Assembly (NCBI RefSeq): GCF_036894955.1
Contig: NZ_CP145905.1
Coordinates: 2,312,501 to 2,376,500, forward strand
Direction of reading: 5' to 3'
From: Paenibacillus sp. KS-LC4
GTDB taxonomy: Bacteria; Bacillota; Bacilli; Paenibacillales; Paenibacillaceae
DNA: 64,000 nt
The notes beneath the pieces were generated by a model. The model was not told where the DNA came from and did no database searches. It saw only the letters and a list, made by a program, of their open reading frames with translations. Each line of letters opens with the position of its first letter. The stretch's first letter is position 1. Shown piece by piece: positions 35,693-44,644 of the stretch. The position numbers were made by a program, and so were the translations under genes.

Positions 35693-35940
35693 TAGGCTAT
35701 ATAAGTTGAACCGAAGAAAGCAATGTGGCAGGGGAGAAACGGAGGGAAAGGTTGGAACTGGAGAGAGTAAAGCTTTCCGAAGGAAAGCCGCTTCGTAAGC
35801 ATTAGCCTTTGTTTTCTTATTTCAACCTCAAAGAGGGATAATAAAGGAAATCAGAAAACAACAGCGGCCGGAAGTCCAATCTTTCTCGCAGTGACGACCT
35901 TCGCCATCATGCTTATCAATCGTTCAGCTTATATAGTCTA
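35693..35940. mobile_element. MITE-like element with 19-bp terminal inverted repeats
   Basis: The ends TAGGCTATATAAGTTGAAC (35693-35711) and, on the other strand, TAGACTATATAAGCTGAAC (35922-35940) match at 17 of 19 positions. The 248-bp body is non-coding and contains smaller hairpins, such as GCTTTCC-GAA-GGAAAGC (35772-35788). It sits in the gap between the LplC-type permease and the GH125 gene. No transposase is encoded, so it would be non-autonomous. It accounts for most of the otherwise empty 35662-35974 stretch. Confidence 0.55.
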
Positions 35941-35974
35941 AAATAGATAAATAATCAAAGGAGCTACACTCATT

Positions 35975-37294
35975 ATGGAACAATTCAGATTGCCCAAAAT
36001 CCCGCTGCCAGAGCTTGCGCTGCCGCAAGCGGTTCAGCAGGTATTGGAAGAAGCAGAGCAGAAGCTTGCGCATCGCCCGAAGCTTGCGCAGCTGTTCAAA
36101 AACTGTTTCCCGAATACGCTGGAGACGACGACGAAGCTCTTGGACGACGGCACAACCTTTATTATCACGGGAGATATTCCTGCCATGTGGCTGCGCGATT
36201 CGGTGGAGCAGGTTATTCATTATGTGCCGCTGGCGAAAAATGACCCGTACTTGCGCCGTATCATTAGCGGCTTGATCAAGCGCCATATGGCCAACATTCT
36301 GATTGATCCTTATGCGAATGCCTTTAATGAATCGGCCAATGATTGGCACTGGAACACGACGGATGAGACAGACATGTCGCCGTGGGTGTGGGAGCGCAAG
36401 TTCGAGCTGGATTCCATCTGCTTCTCGATGCGTCTTGCTTATGCGTATTGGAAAGAGACCGAGCAAACCGATATTTTTGACTCCAGCTTTAAGGCAGCAA
36501 TGCGCCGTATCGTGGAGCTTTGGAAAACCGAGCAGCGCCACTTTGAGCTTTCCCCTTACCGTTTTGTAAGGGACAACGGCATTCCTACCGATTCACTGCG
36601 AAATAGCGGAATGGGTATGCCGGTTAATTATACCGGAATGATCTGGTCGGGCTTCCGTCCGAGCGATGACGCTTGCGACTTCCATTACAACATTCCAGCG
36701 AATATGTTCGCGGTTGTAACGCTGCGGCAGATGAGAGAGATGGCGGAGTGGGTATTCCGCGATATGGCTTTTGTGAAGGAGCTTAAGCAGCTGGAGGAGG
36801 ATGTCGAGCATGGTATTTTGCTGTATGGCATTTATCGTCACCCGGAATTTGGCCCTATTTATACTTATGAGACGGACGGCTTCGGCAACTATTGCTTAAT
36901 GGATGACGCGGGCACGCCTGGCTTGCTCTCCATTACTTATTTGGGCTACACAACCGCTGATGATCCGATTTACCAAAACACGCGCAAATTTGCGCTTAGC
37001 AAGGAAAATCCTTTTTATTATGAAGGAACAATCGCGAAGGGCATCGGAAGTCCGCACACGCCGCAAGGCTATATTTGGCATATGGCGCTTTCGATGCAGG
37101 GCATTACTGCGAATAACGAGGAAGAGAAGCTGGCGATGATTGCTATGCTGGAAGCGACTGATGCCGATACCGGCTTTATGCATGAAGGCTTCCATGCAGA
37201 TGATCCAGCCATTTTTACGCGAAAATGGTTTGCTTGGTCGAACAGCTTATTCTCGCAGCTTGTTTATCGGGCGATGAAGGATGGACTGCTATGA
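35975..37294 (+). CDS. GH125 exo-alpha-1,6-mannosidase
   Basis: 439 residues, no signal peptide. Family GH125 is metal-independent and removes alpha-1,6-linked mannose. Typical segments: GDIPAMWLRDSVEQV, NAFNESANDWHWNTTDET, ELDSICFSMRLAY, YTGMIWSGFRPSDDAC (candidate catalytic acid Asp) and GFMHEGFHADDPAIFTRKWF (candidate base Glu). ATG 35975 follows AAAGGAG. The gene overlaps the next by 4 bases. It acts in the cytoplasm on imported mannosides together with the GH38 enzyme two genes downstream. Confidence 0.92.
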   Translation: MEQFRLPKIPLPELALPQAVQQVLEEAEQKLAHRPKLAQLFKNCFPNTLETTTKLLDDGTTFIITGDIPAMWLRDSVEQVIHYVPLAKNDPYLRRIISGLIKRHMANILIDPYANAFNESANDWHWNTTDETDMSPWVWERKFELDSICFSMRLAYAYWKETEQTDIFDSSFKAAMRRIVELWKTEQRHFELSPYRFVRDNGIPTDSLRNSGMGMPVNYTGMIWSGFRPSDDACDFHYNIPANMFAVVTLRQMREMAEWVFRDMAFVKELKQLEEDVEHGILLYGIYRHPEFGPIYTYETDGFGNYCLMDDAGTPGLLSITYLGYTTADDPIYQNTRKFALSKENPFYYEGTIAKGIGSPHTPQGYIWHMALSMQGITANNEEEKLAMIAMLEATDADTGFMHEGFHADDPAIFTRKWFAWSNSLFSQLVYRAMKDGLL

Positions 37295-40200
37295 GCCAGC
37301 GGAATGTCATCATCTTTTATGATCCGTCCTTTCCTATAGCCTCGGAGTTCCCTTTGGAATTAGATGGTCTGCTTGCAGGAGCAGGCCGTGTTGTTCGGGC
37401 AGGCGAGCTTGCGGATGCGCTTGATGCTGCGAAAGCAGGAAGCTTCATCAATATGCATGCGCCTTACTTTCCGAAGCAGGCTTGGAGAGCTATCATCGGC
37501 TATTTGCGGCGCGGCGGCGGCTTGATCAGCTTGGGCGGCGCGCCATTCAAGCGTCCGGTTCGCCGCAGCGAGACTGGCGAGTGGCAGGTGGAGACGGAGC
37601 AGACGGCCTATCATCGCGAGCTTCATATTCATGAAATGCTGCCAGTCGCTGCTGCTCCCATAGCGGCGCTTGCAGCAGCGGAGGACCTTCCGCTGCTGGC
37701 GGGCAAGGAAGCGCTGTTCACTGTGGCGCCAACCTGGAATCTGGTGCCGCATGTGACGAAAAGCAGCGATTTGCCGCATCAAATGGGCTCTGCCGGCCCA
37801 ATGGATGCCCATATTTACCCGCTGCTGAAGGGGATTTCCTCCAAGGGGCGCGAGGTAGCTGCGCCTGTCGTGCTTTGGGAAAATACGAAGGGGATTTTCG
37901 CAGGCGCGCGCTGGCTGTTCGTTAACCAGCCGCTGACGAAGGCGTTCTGGCTGGAAGGAGGAGCAGCAGAGCTTGCGCGCTGGGCAGCCTTTTGTGCCGC
38001 TGGTGTAACCGAGCTGTGGCTGAAGCCGAACTACGCTTCCTTCGAGCCGGGCGAGCGGGCGATGCTGACGCTACAGGTGCAGCAGCTTCGTCAGGAGCAA
38101 GCTGCCGGGTGCGAGTCCTCTGCTTATGAGCGTGCAGAGCAGAAAGCTGCTTTCGATGGACAGGCTGACCTGTACACGGCGGCGGAGTGGGATTTTGCTA
38201 TAACGGTTGAGCATGACAGCTCGCAGCAGAATTGGACATGCCGTTTGCAGCAGAAGGCGGGCAAGCAGCAGCAGATTGTAAGGCTGCCCGTGCCGCTTGA
38301 GCTGCAAAGCGGCTACTATAAGGTCGTATGCCGAGCGGAATCGACGTCGGGCGAGGTGCGGATTTTGCGCCAGGGCTTCTGGGGCTTTGATCAAAAGCTG
38401 CTTACAGAGGGAAGCCCGGTGACGAGCGGACGGGATTATTTTCAGAAGGACGGGCGTCCGCTTCCTGTTGTTGGAATGACGTATATGACGTCGGATGTGG
38501 CGCGGAAGTTTCTGTTTTTGCCGAATGCTTCCGTATGGGACCGTGACATGGCGCAAATGCGCAAGGCCGGCATCAACTGGATTCGAACCGGTATTTGGAC
38601 GGCATACCGCAATGTGATGCAGGTGGACGGCCATGCCTCCGAGGAGGCGCTGCGTTCGATCGACGCTTTTCTGCTGACGGCGAAGCGTCACGATTTGCAG
38701 GTGACCTTTACGTTCTTCTCCTTTACGCCGGAAACGTGGGAAGGGCTAAATCCTTATCTTGATCCGCGCAGCGTAGAGGCGCAGAAGCGTTTTGTGCGTG
38801 CGATCGTTTCTCGCCACAAGCAGACGATGAATGTCGACTGGGATTTGATCAATGAGCCGTCGATGTTTGATCCGCCGCGGATTTTCTCGAATGGGCCGCG
38901 TTCAGCGCGAGATCCTTTTGAACAGAAGGCTTATACCGCATGGCTGAAGCAGCGCCACGGATCGCTTGAGCGGCTCCAAGAGCTGTGGAATATGTCACCG
39001 GAGCAGCTGCCAAGCTATGAAGCGGCAGTGCCGCCGGAGCCGGAAGAAATCAACTTCGATGTGCAGGACATGCATCAGGGGAAAAATGGCACACGCTGGC
39101 TCGATTATGTGCTGTTCTCGATGGAGATGCACAATCGCTGGGCGAAGCAGCTGTATGCGGCGATCAAAGACGAATGCCCGGACCATATGGTAACGGTTGG
39201 TCAGGATGAGGCGCTGGGCGCTCAGCGCCCTTCGCCGTTTTTCTACGAGGAGGCCGCCGATTATACAACGGTTCACTCCTGGTGGCTGAACGATAATCTC
39301 GTGTGGGACAGCTTGTTTGCGAAAACAGCAAACAAACCGAATGTCGTGCAGGAAACTGGCATTATGTATGTGGAGACGCCAGATGGCAGAGCGAAGCGCT
39401 CGGAAACGGAGCTGCACAGCTTGCTGGAGCGCAAATATGCGTATGCCTTTGCGACAGGCGGTGCTGGTGCCGTCCAGTGGATCTGGAATACAAACTTCTA
39501 TATGGACAATGCCAATGAATCGCATATCGGCGCACTGCGGGCGGATGGAACGGAAAAGCCGGAGGCGGATGTTTCGTATGATTTTGGCAGCTTTATGGAG
39601 CAGATTCGAGATTTATTCGAGGATCGCAAGCTGGAGGATACGGCGGTATTGTTCCCGTATTCCAACGACTTCTCCAATCGCAAGCTGGCGTTTGATGCGA
39701 CAACGCGTGCGACACGTGTGCTCGCTTATGAGCTGAATACGCCATTCCGCGGCGCTTCGGAATATCATTTGCAGGAGCTGGAGGCGAATCCGCCGAAGCT
39801 GCTCCTTGTGCCGAGTGCGCACAACCTGGATGATGCGGCATTTGGTCGCCTAATTGCACTTGTAGAGCAAGCGGGCGTTACGTTATTATGGATGGGACCG
39901 ATTGGCCTGGACGCTTATTGGAAAGCGAGCGATCGCTGCTCGAAGCTGCTTGGCCACCTTGAGCTTCGCAACGTGCAGCGCGAGGAACAGCTGCGTATTG
40001 GCGAAGCTGTCTATCCTGTTTCTTACGGCAATCGCCGAATTGCCGAGGTTTCGAAAGAGGTTCTAGTTAGCGGCGCTGCTGCGAGTGAAGCGGCTGTCAG
40101 TGATGCTGGCGCTGTTCATCGAGCAGCAAAGGGCGGCGACGAGCTTGTTGAGCTGGCTGTAGGCAAAGGACGTCTGATATGGAGTCCGCTGCCGCTGGAG

Positions 40201-40557
40201 CTCAACGAGCGTACGGAGCCGATTAAGGAGCTGTATCGTTATGCACTGGAGTCGGCCGGCTGCGAGCAGGAGCTGAATTGGCTGCAAGGCGGCAAGCTGC
40301 CGGGAATTTATGGGCGTAAGCTTACATTTAAGAGCGGCGCGCTATTCGTATTCGTATCCGAATCTGGATTCGATGCAAAGATTGAAGTGCAAGACCCGGC
40401 GACGGGAGGACGGTACGCTTTTTCACTGGAAAAGGATCGTTCTGTGCTGTTCGCAACGGATGCAAGCGGCAAGCTGCTTGCTGTCTATCGCCCCCATCAA
40501 GTAGAGGTAGCGGTTTCGCTGCCCGATCAACAGGAAGAAGGAAGAGGTGCGCAGTAA
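37291..40557 (+). CDS. Large cytoplasmic clan-A-like glycoside hydrolase, specificity unknown
   Basis: 1088 residues from ATG 37291 (ATGA overlap with GH125; the open frame to 37225 lies inside that gene). The N-terminal part (about 1-250) resembles a glutamine-amidotransferase-like domain (YLRRGGGLISLGGAPFKRPV). A central TIM-barrel-like hydrolase (about 380-780) has GMTYMTSDVARKFLFLP, an acid/base Glu in WDLINEPSMFDPP, and a second Glu in NVVQETGIMYVE. A C-terminal part (about 790-1088) may include another amidotransferase-like and beta domain. The arrangement recalls GH42 or GH5-related enzymes, but I cannot assign a family. No signal peptide. It lies between two alpha-mannosidases, so a beta-mannosidic core or a side sugar of the same glycan is a plausible substrate (inference). 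Confidence 0.8.
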   Translation: MSQRNVIIFYDPSFPIASEFPLELDGLLAGAGRVVRAGELADALDAAKAGSFINMHAPYFPKQAWRAIIGYLRRGGGLISLGGAPFKRPVRRSETGEWQVETEQTAYHRELHIHEMLPVAAAPIAALAAAEDLPLLAGKEALFTVAPTWNLVPHVTKSSDLPHQMGSAGPMDAHIYPLLKGISSKGREVAAPVVLWENTKGIFAGARWLFVNQPLTKAFWLEGGAAELARWAAFCAAGVTELWLKPNYASFEPGERAMLTLQVQQLRQEQAAGCESSAYERAEQKAAFDGQADLYTAAEWDFAITVEHDSSQQNWTCRLQQKAGKQQQIVRLPVPLELQSGYYKVVCRAESTSGEVRILRQGFWGFDQKLLTEGSPVTSGRDYFQKDGRPLPVVGMTYMTSDVARKFLFLPNASVWDRDMAQMRKAGINWIRTGIWTAYRNVMQVDGHASEEALRSIDAFLLTAKRHDLQVTFTFFSFTPETWEGLNPYLDPRSVEAQKRFVRAIVSRHKQTMNVDWDLINEPSMFDPPRIFSNGPRSARDPFEQKAYTAWLKQRHGSLERLQELWNMSPEQLPSYEAAVPPEPEEINFDVQDMHQGKNGTRWLDYVLFSMEMHNRWAKQLYAAIKDECPDHMVTVGQDEALGAQRPSPFFYEEAADYTTVHSWWLNDNLVWDSLFAKTANKPNVVQETGIMYVETPDGRAKRSETELHSLLERKYAYAFATGGAGAVQWIWNTNFYMDNANESHIGALRADGTEKPEADVSYDFGSFMEQIRDLFEDRKLEDTAVLFPYSNDFSNRKLAFDATTRATRVLAYELNTPFRGASEYHLQELEANPPKLLLVPSAHNLDDAAFGRLIALVEQAGVTLLWMGPIGLDAYWKASDRCSKLLGHLELRNVQREEQLRIGEAVYPVSYGNRRIAEVSKEVLVSGAAASEAAVSDAGAVHRAAKGGDELVELAVGKGRLIWSPLPLELNERTEPIKELYRYALESAGCEQELNWLQGGKLPGIYGRKLTFKSGALFVFVSESGFDAKIEVQDPATGGRYAFSLEKDRSVLFATDASGKLLAVYRPHQVEVAVSLPDQQEEGRGAQ

Positions 40558-43361
40558 TGGCTTCTAAAAGAAAAGCCCACATTATTTCCCACACACATTG
40601 GGATCGCGAATGGTATTTGCCATATGAGAAGCATCATGTGCTCCTCGTGAAGCTAATGGATACGCTGCTTCATACGCTGGATACGGACCCCGATTTCAAA
40701 AGCTTTTATTTGGACGGCCAGACGATCATTCTTGAGGATTATTTGCAGGTACGCCCGGAAAATCGGGAACGCCTTGAAAAATATATTAAAGAAGGACGTA
40801 TTCCGATCGGTCCTTGGTACATTTTGCAGGATGCCTTTCTGACGAGCAGCGAAGCGAATTTGCGTAATTTGCAGCTGGGCCATCAGGATGCAAGCCGTTA
40901 TGGCATCATTGCCAAGGTCGGCTACTTCCCGGATACGTTCGGGAACATCGGGCAGGCACCGCAAATTTTGCGACAAGCTGGCATTGATAATGCGATATTC
41001 GGCAGAGGCGTGAAGCCGACGGGCTTTAACAATACGGTAGCAGATTCAAATTATGAATCCTCATTCTCCGAGCTGCTGTGGGAAGGTCCTGACGGCTCGC
41101 GCGTGCTGGGCATTCTTTTTGCCAACTGGTATTGCAACGGCATGGAGGTTCCAGTAGACGAGCAGGAGGCGAAGCTCTATTGGGACAAAAAGCTGGAGGA
41201 GGCCGAGAAATATGCGGCTACTGGCGAGCTGCTGTTCATGAACGGCTGCGATCATCAGCCTATTCAGCAGGATTTGTCCGCGGCGCTGGCGACAGCAAGA
41301 AAGCTGTACCCGGATACGGATTTTATCCACTCCAACTTTGAGGATTATTTGGCAGCGGTAAACAGCGGACTTGACCGCGAGCTTTCGGTCGTGAAGGGCG
41401 AGCTGCGCAGCCAACGTACAGATGGCTGGTCTACACTTGTGAACACGGCTTCGGCACGCGTTTATTTGAAGCAAATGAATCAGCTCGGCCAAGCGATGCT
41501 CGAAAAGGTAGCGGAGCCGCTTGCGACGATTGCCCACAAGCTTGGACAGGAATACCCGCATCATCTGTTTACCTATGCTTGGAAAACCTTAATGCAAAAC
41601 CATCCGCATGACAGCATTTGCGGCTGCAGCGTGGACGAGGTGCACCGCGAGATGGTCACTCGTTTTGACAAGAGCCGTCATGTTGCGGAGACGATTGTTG
41701 CCGATAGCACACAAGCGATTGCCGAAGCGGTGGATACCTCGGTATTCGCTTCGTATGGTGAAGCTGCACTGCCGTTCGTTGTTTATAACACGACAGGCTG
41801 GGAGCGCAGTGGCGTTGTAGAAATTGAGCTTGATGTGGAGCGTCTATACTTCCGTGAAGGCTTGCCGCTGCCTGAGGTGAATCGCCGGATGAATGCCGTC
41901 GATATTTCGGGCAGAGTGCTCGTAGACACTAACGGCGCAGCGGTTGCTTGCTCTGTGGAGGATTTGGGGCTGCAGTTTGGCTATGATCTGCCGGATGATA
42001 AGTTCCGCCAGCCTTACATGTGCCGCCGAGTGAAGCTGACGTTCGCTGCGGTGAACGTGCCAGCGCTTGGACTGTCGTCCTATGCATGGGTTCGTCATGC
42101 TGCTGGAGCAGAGGTTGGGTTGGCGGGCGAAGCGGTTGCGAGTGCGAGTACTAGTGCTAGTGCTAGTGCTAGTGCAGCGGCTAAGCTTGCGAATCCGGCT
42201 GTGCTTGAAAATGAATGGCTGCAAGTCGCTATCGCTGAAGATGGCTCCTATGATTTGACGGACAAGCAAAGCGGTCAAGTATACCGTGGGCTTGGTGTTT
42301 ATGAGAATACAGGCGATATCGGCAATGAATATATGTACAAGCAGCCGGATAACGAGCAGGCGATTACGACGAAGGGCTTGAAAGCAACGATTCGTTTAGT
42401 GGAGCAAAACGCTTATCGTACCGCTTATGAAATCGTGCATGAATGGGAGGTTCCGGCTTCGGCGGATGAAACGTTCGAGCTTGAGAAGCAGGAAGCTGTT
42501 TATTACCCTGAGCGTAAAGCACAGCGTGTGACGGACATGGTGCCGCTCACGATTAAGACAGTTATTGCGCTTTCCAGCAGCTCCAGAAGCTTGGAACTAC
42601 AAGCTTCGTTTAACAATCAGGCGAAGGATCATCGCGTTCGCGTGCTGTTCCCGACGGATGTAGAGACGGCGGTTCATCATGTGGATTCCATTTTTGAAGT
42701 CGCTGTGCGTGACAATGAGCCTTCGGCAGAGTGGGAAAATCCGAGCAACACCCAGCATCAGCAAGCCTTTGTTGATGTGAGCGGCGAGCAGGGCGGACTT
42801 GTTGTAGCGAACCTCGGCTTGAATGAATACGAAGTGCTGCGCGACGGGCGCAATACGATTGCTGTTACGCTGCTTCGGTCGGTTTCCGAGCTTGGCGACT
42901 GGGGCGTATTCCCGACTCCAGAAGCACAATGCCTTGGCGAGCAAAGCTTCCGTCTGTCGATCATTCCGCATAACGGCGACGGCGCTTCATCAGGTGCTTA
43001 TGCACAGGCTTATCAATTCCAAGTGCCTTGGACGGCGAGCCAAACAGCGGTTCATGCAGGCGTGCTTGCACCTGTTGGCGGCTTGCTTGCTTGGGAAGGC
43101 GACAGCATGGCCTTCTCCTCGCTGAAAGTAAGCCAGCAGTCCGGCGACGCTGTGCTGCGCTGGTTTAATATGAAGCAGCAGGCGGCTGAGCTCAGCTTGT
43201 CGGATGCAGGCTTTATTGGCGGCAATGCTGCTGTTTTCAAGCAGCTGTATAAGAGCGATGTGCTGGAGCGTATAGGTGAAGCGATTGAAGTGAGCGCTGA
43301 GCAAGGGGCAGCTTTGAAGGTTGGTCCTTGTGAGATTGTGACGGTTGGGTTTAAGCTTTAG
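40557..43361 (+). CDS. GH38 alpha-mannosidase
   Basis: 934 residues. The family N-terminus ISHTHWDREWYLPYEKH carries the zinc ligands (HxD); the nucleophile Asp lies in YFPDTFGNIGQAPQILRQAG; MNGCDHQPIQ and HDSICGCSVDEVHREM are further family signatures. The ATG overlaps the previous stop by one base (TAATG). Around residue 528-540 a linker of alternating Ser with Ala/Thr is encoded by a GCTAGT repeat. Cytoplasmic, Bacteroides/Firmicutes bacterial type (MngB-like). It removes alpha-linked mannose from imported oligosaccharides and ends the operon at a clear terminator. Confidence 0.94.
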   Translation: MASKRKAHIISHTHWDREWYLPYEKHHVLLVKLMDTLLHTLDTDPDFKSFYLDGQTIILEDYLQVRPENRERLEKYIKEGRIPIGPWYILQDAFLTSSEANLRNLQLGHQDASRYGIIAKVGYFPDTFGNIGQAPQILRQAGIDNAIFGRGVKPTGFNNTVADSNYESSFSELLWEGPDGSRVLGILFANWYCNGMEVPVDEQEAKLYWDKKLEEAEKYAATGELLFMNGCDHQPIQQDLSAALATARKLYPDTDFIHSNFEDYLAAVNSGLDRELSVVKGELRSQRTDGWSTLVNTASARVYLKQMNQLGQAMLEKVAEPLATIAHKLGQEYPHHLFTYAWKTLMQNHPHDSICGCSVDEVHREMVTRFDKSRHVAETIVADSTQAIAEAVDTSVFASYGEAALPFVVYNTTGWERSGVVEIELDVERLYFREGLPLPEVNRRMNAVDISGRVLVDTNGAAVACSVEDLGLQFGYDLPDDKFRQPYMCRRVKLTFAAVNVPALGLSSYAWVRHAAGAEVGLAGEAVASASTSASASASAAAKLANPAVLENEWLQVAIAEDGSYDLTDKQSGQVYRGLGVYENTGDIGNEYMYKQPDNEQAITTKGLKATIRLVEQNAYRTAYEIVHEWEVPASADETFELEKQEAVYYPERKAQRVTDMVPLTIKTVIALSSSSRSLELQASFNNQAKDHRVRVLFPTDVETAVHHVDSIFEVAVRDNEPSAEWENPSNTQHQQAFVDVSGEQGGLVVANLGLNEYEVLRDGRNTIAVTLLRSVSELGDWGVFPTPEAQCLGEQSFRLSIIPHNGDGASSGAYAQAYQFQVPWTASQTAVHAGVLAPVGGLLAWEGDSMAFSSLKVSQQSGDAVLRWFNMKQQAAELSLSDAGFIGGNAAVFKQLYKSDVLERIGEAIEVSAEQGAALKVGPCEIVTVGFKL
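42138..42176 (+). repeat. Alternating GCT/GCG-AGT codon repeat inside the GH38 gene
   Basis: Thirteen codons alternate Ala or Thr with Ser (AGT each time), the last part being a perfect hexamer GCTAGT run. It encodes a flexible linker and could vary in length by slippage without breaking the frame. Confidence 0.8.
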
Positions 43362-43397
43362 TATATGAGAGAGTATGCTTTATAAAAGTAGAAGGGA

Positions 43398-43438
43398 GGC
43401 CCTTATTGCCGTCAAGTTGAGGCGTAAGGGTCTTTTTT
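43398..43438 (+). terminator. Terminator of the mannoside operon
   Basis: GGCCCTTATTGCC (43398-43410) pairs with GGCGTAAGGGTC (43421-43432), then TCTTTTTT. It lies about 40 bases after the GH38 stop. Confidence 0.85.
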
Positions 43439-43500
43439 GTGGTTTGTTAGAGAAAACTAGCAGTTTGGCTGAGCTTTTTCGGGGAAAAGGAAATAGGTGA

Positions 43501-43592
43501 AAAAGAGTGAATTTTATCGTTACATGCAACAAATGGGGTGTGGTCGACAAACAATAATCACCCTCGATAAAGTTCGGGCCTATCACTCTTTT
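43501..43592. other. Nested inverted-repeat element (possible structured RNA)
   Basis: Three nested pairings share one axis: AAAAGAGTGA (43501-43510) with TCACTCTTTT (43583-43592); TTTATCG (43513-43519) with CGATAAA (43565-43571); GGGTG (43536-43540) with CACCC (43559-43563). No coding frame or T-run. It could be a small RNA, a transcript-end structure or a palindromic repeat. Confidence 0.4.
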
Positions 43593-43631
43593 CCTATGAT
43601 TTCTTCATAACAACACTGCTGACACACTGTT

Positions 43632-43662
43632 ACTACTGACACACTGTTGTCAGTAGTGTTTT
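43632..43662 (+). terminator. Terminator-like hairpin
   Basis: ACTACTGACA (43632-43641) pairs perfectly with TGTCAGTAGT (43648-43657), then GTTTTTG. A direct copy of CTGACACACTGTT just upstream (from 43619) overlaps its left arm. It may end transcripts from the left or be an operator for the VOC gene. Confidence 0.5.
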
Positions 43663-43689
43663 TGTATAGTAGGAGTAATTAATCGTAAA

Positions 43690-43731
43690 GGAGTAGGAGT
43701 AGGAGTAGGAGTAGGAGTAGGAGTAGGAGTA
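43690..43731 (+). repeat. Hexamer microsatellite GGAGTA x7
   Basis: Seven perfect copies of GGAGTA, 74 bases before the start of the VOC gene. Such runs change length by slippage; here the length could alter promoter spacing. Confidence 0.95.
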
Positions 43732-43804
43732 AGTGCGAAGCATTTTTGGTCCAAAATGCTATGTACGGTATTGTATCACTTATTATTAGGAAGGATGATA
43801 TTTC

Positions 43805-44209
43805 GTGAATTTTGCTTCTGTACGCATCATTACTGATGATGTGGATCGTCTCGTCGAGTTCTATGAGAAAATTACGGGTGTCGCGGCGGAACGCCCAGCG
43901 CCGGTCTTTGCCGAACTCGTTATGCCATCGTGCACCCTGGCGATCGGCCACACCCAGACGGTGCAGCTGTTCGGCGCGGGTTCCGCTATGGCGGCCAATA
44001 ATTACACTGTCATCATCGAGTTCCATGTCCACAATGTTGATGCCGAATATGAGCGCTTGAAGCCGTTTGTCAAAGAGTGGGTAAAGGAACCTACCACAAT
44101 GCCGTGGGGGAATCGTGCTGTGCTGTTTCGCGATCCTGACGGCAATCTTGTTAACCTCTTCACGCCGGTGACCGAGGAAGCAATTAAACGGTTCGGTGGC
44201 AGGTATTGA
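43805..44209 (+). CDS. VOC-superfamily (glyoxalase/bleomycin-resistance-like) protein
   Basis: 134 residues. It opens MNFASVRIITDDVDRLVEFY and ends with the typical GNRAVLFRDPDGNLVNLFTP. The two beta-alpha-beta-beta-beta modules of the fold are visible. Start GTG 43805 has AAGGA about 12 bases upstream, which is long. The gene stands alone, with a hexamer microsatellite before it and a terminator after it. Not similar enough to a named enzyme to assign a substrate. Confidence 0.85.
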   Translation: MNFASVRIITDDVDRLVEFYEKITGVAAERPAPVFAELVMPSCTLAIGHTQTVQLFGAGSAMAANNYTVIIEFHVHNVDAEYERLKPFVKEWVKEPTTMPWGNRAVLFRDPDGNLVNLFTPVTEEAIKRFGGRY

Positions 44210-44268
44210 AGAACAGTTAAAGTGAATGAGGCGAATTTCGTAATTCGTAATTTTACTGACTGCTGAAT

Positions 44269-44298
44269 GAGACCATAGCGACGGGCTATGGTCTCTTC
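44269..44298 (+). terminator. Hairpin terminator of the VOC gene
   Basis: GAGACCATAGC (44269-44279) pairs perfectly with GCTATGGTCTC (44285-44295), then TTCATTTT. The T-tract is imperfect but the stem is strong. Confidence 0.65.
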
Positions 44299-44433
44299 AT
44301 TTTGTCTAGGTACTTCATAATTTTAGAGATAGGGACCTATTTCGCGATCTTCGCAGACGCTGGTAGCCTATTTGTAATTGTGCAATCCTTAGGGCATCTT
44401 TGTGAATATAGGAGGTGCTCGCATCCTTGGCGG

Positions 44434-44610
44434 GCTGACGTTCCGCTATTGGAGCATTTTTCCCCGTTTTGGCAGATGAGCGGACAGGAAAGCGCTTATT
44501 TCCTTGATTATTGTGTTAAAAAAGGGATTCGGGTGCCCTTAGCGACTGCTGTGTCCGCGAGCCCCTCCTAAAACGACAAATGAAGGATATAGCGGTTGCT
44601 GTGTCCGCCA
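44434..44610 (+). repeat. Dispersed intergenic repeat, copy B
   Basis: It shares with 24311-24485, in order: GTTCCGCTATT, GAGCGGACAGGA, TAGCGACTGCTGTGTCCGC and TAGCGGTTGCTGTGTCCGCC. The outer TGTCCGC blocks are inverted to the GCGGACA block. Open frames here are by-products of the repeat. Confidence 0.6.
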
Positions 44611-44644
44611 AAGCTCAGTTGCCATCTTATCGCCTAAATGCGAT

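Noticed and set aside
37225..37290. Upstream extension of the 1088-residue hydrolase
   Set aside because: Lies wholly within the GH125 gene; ATGA overlap at 37291 fits translational coupling.
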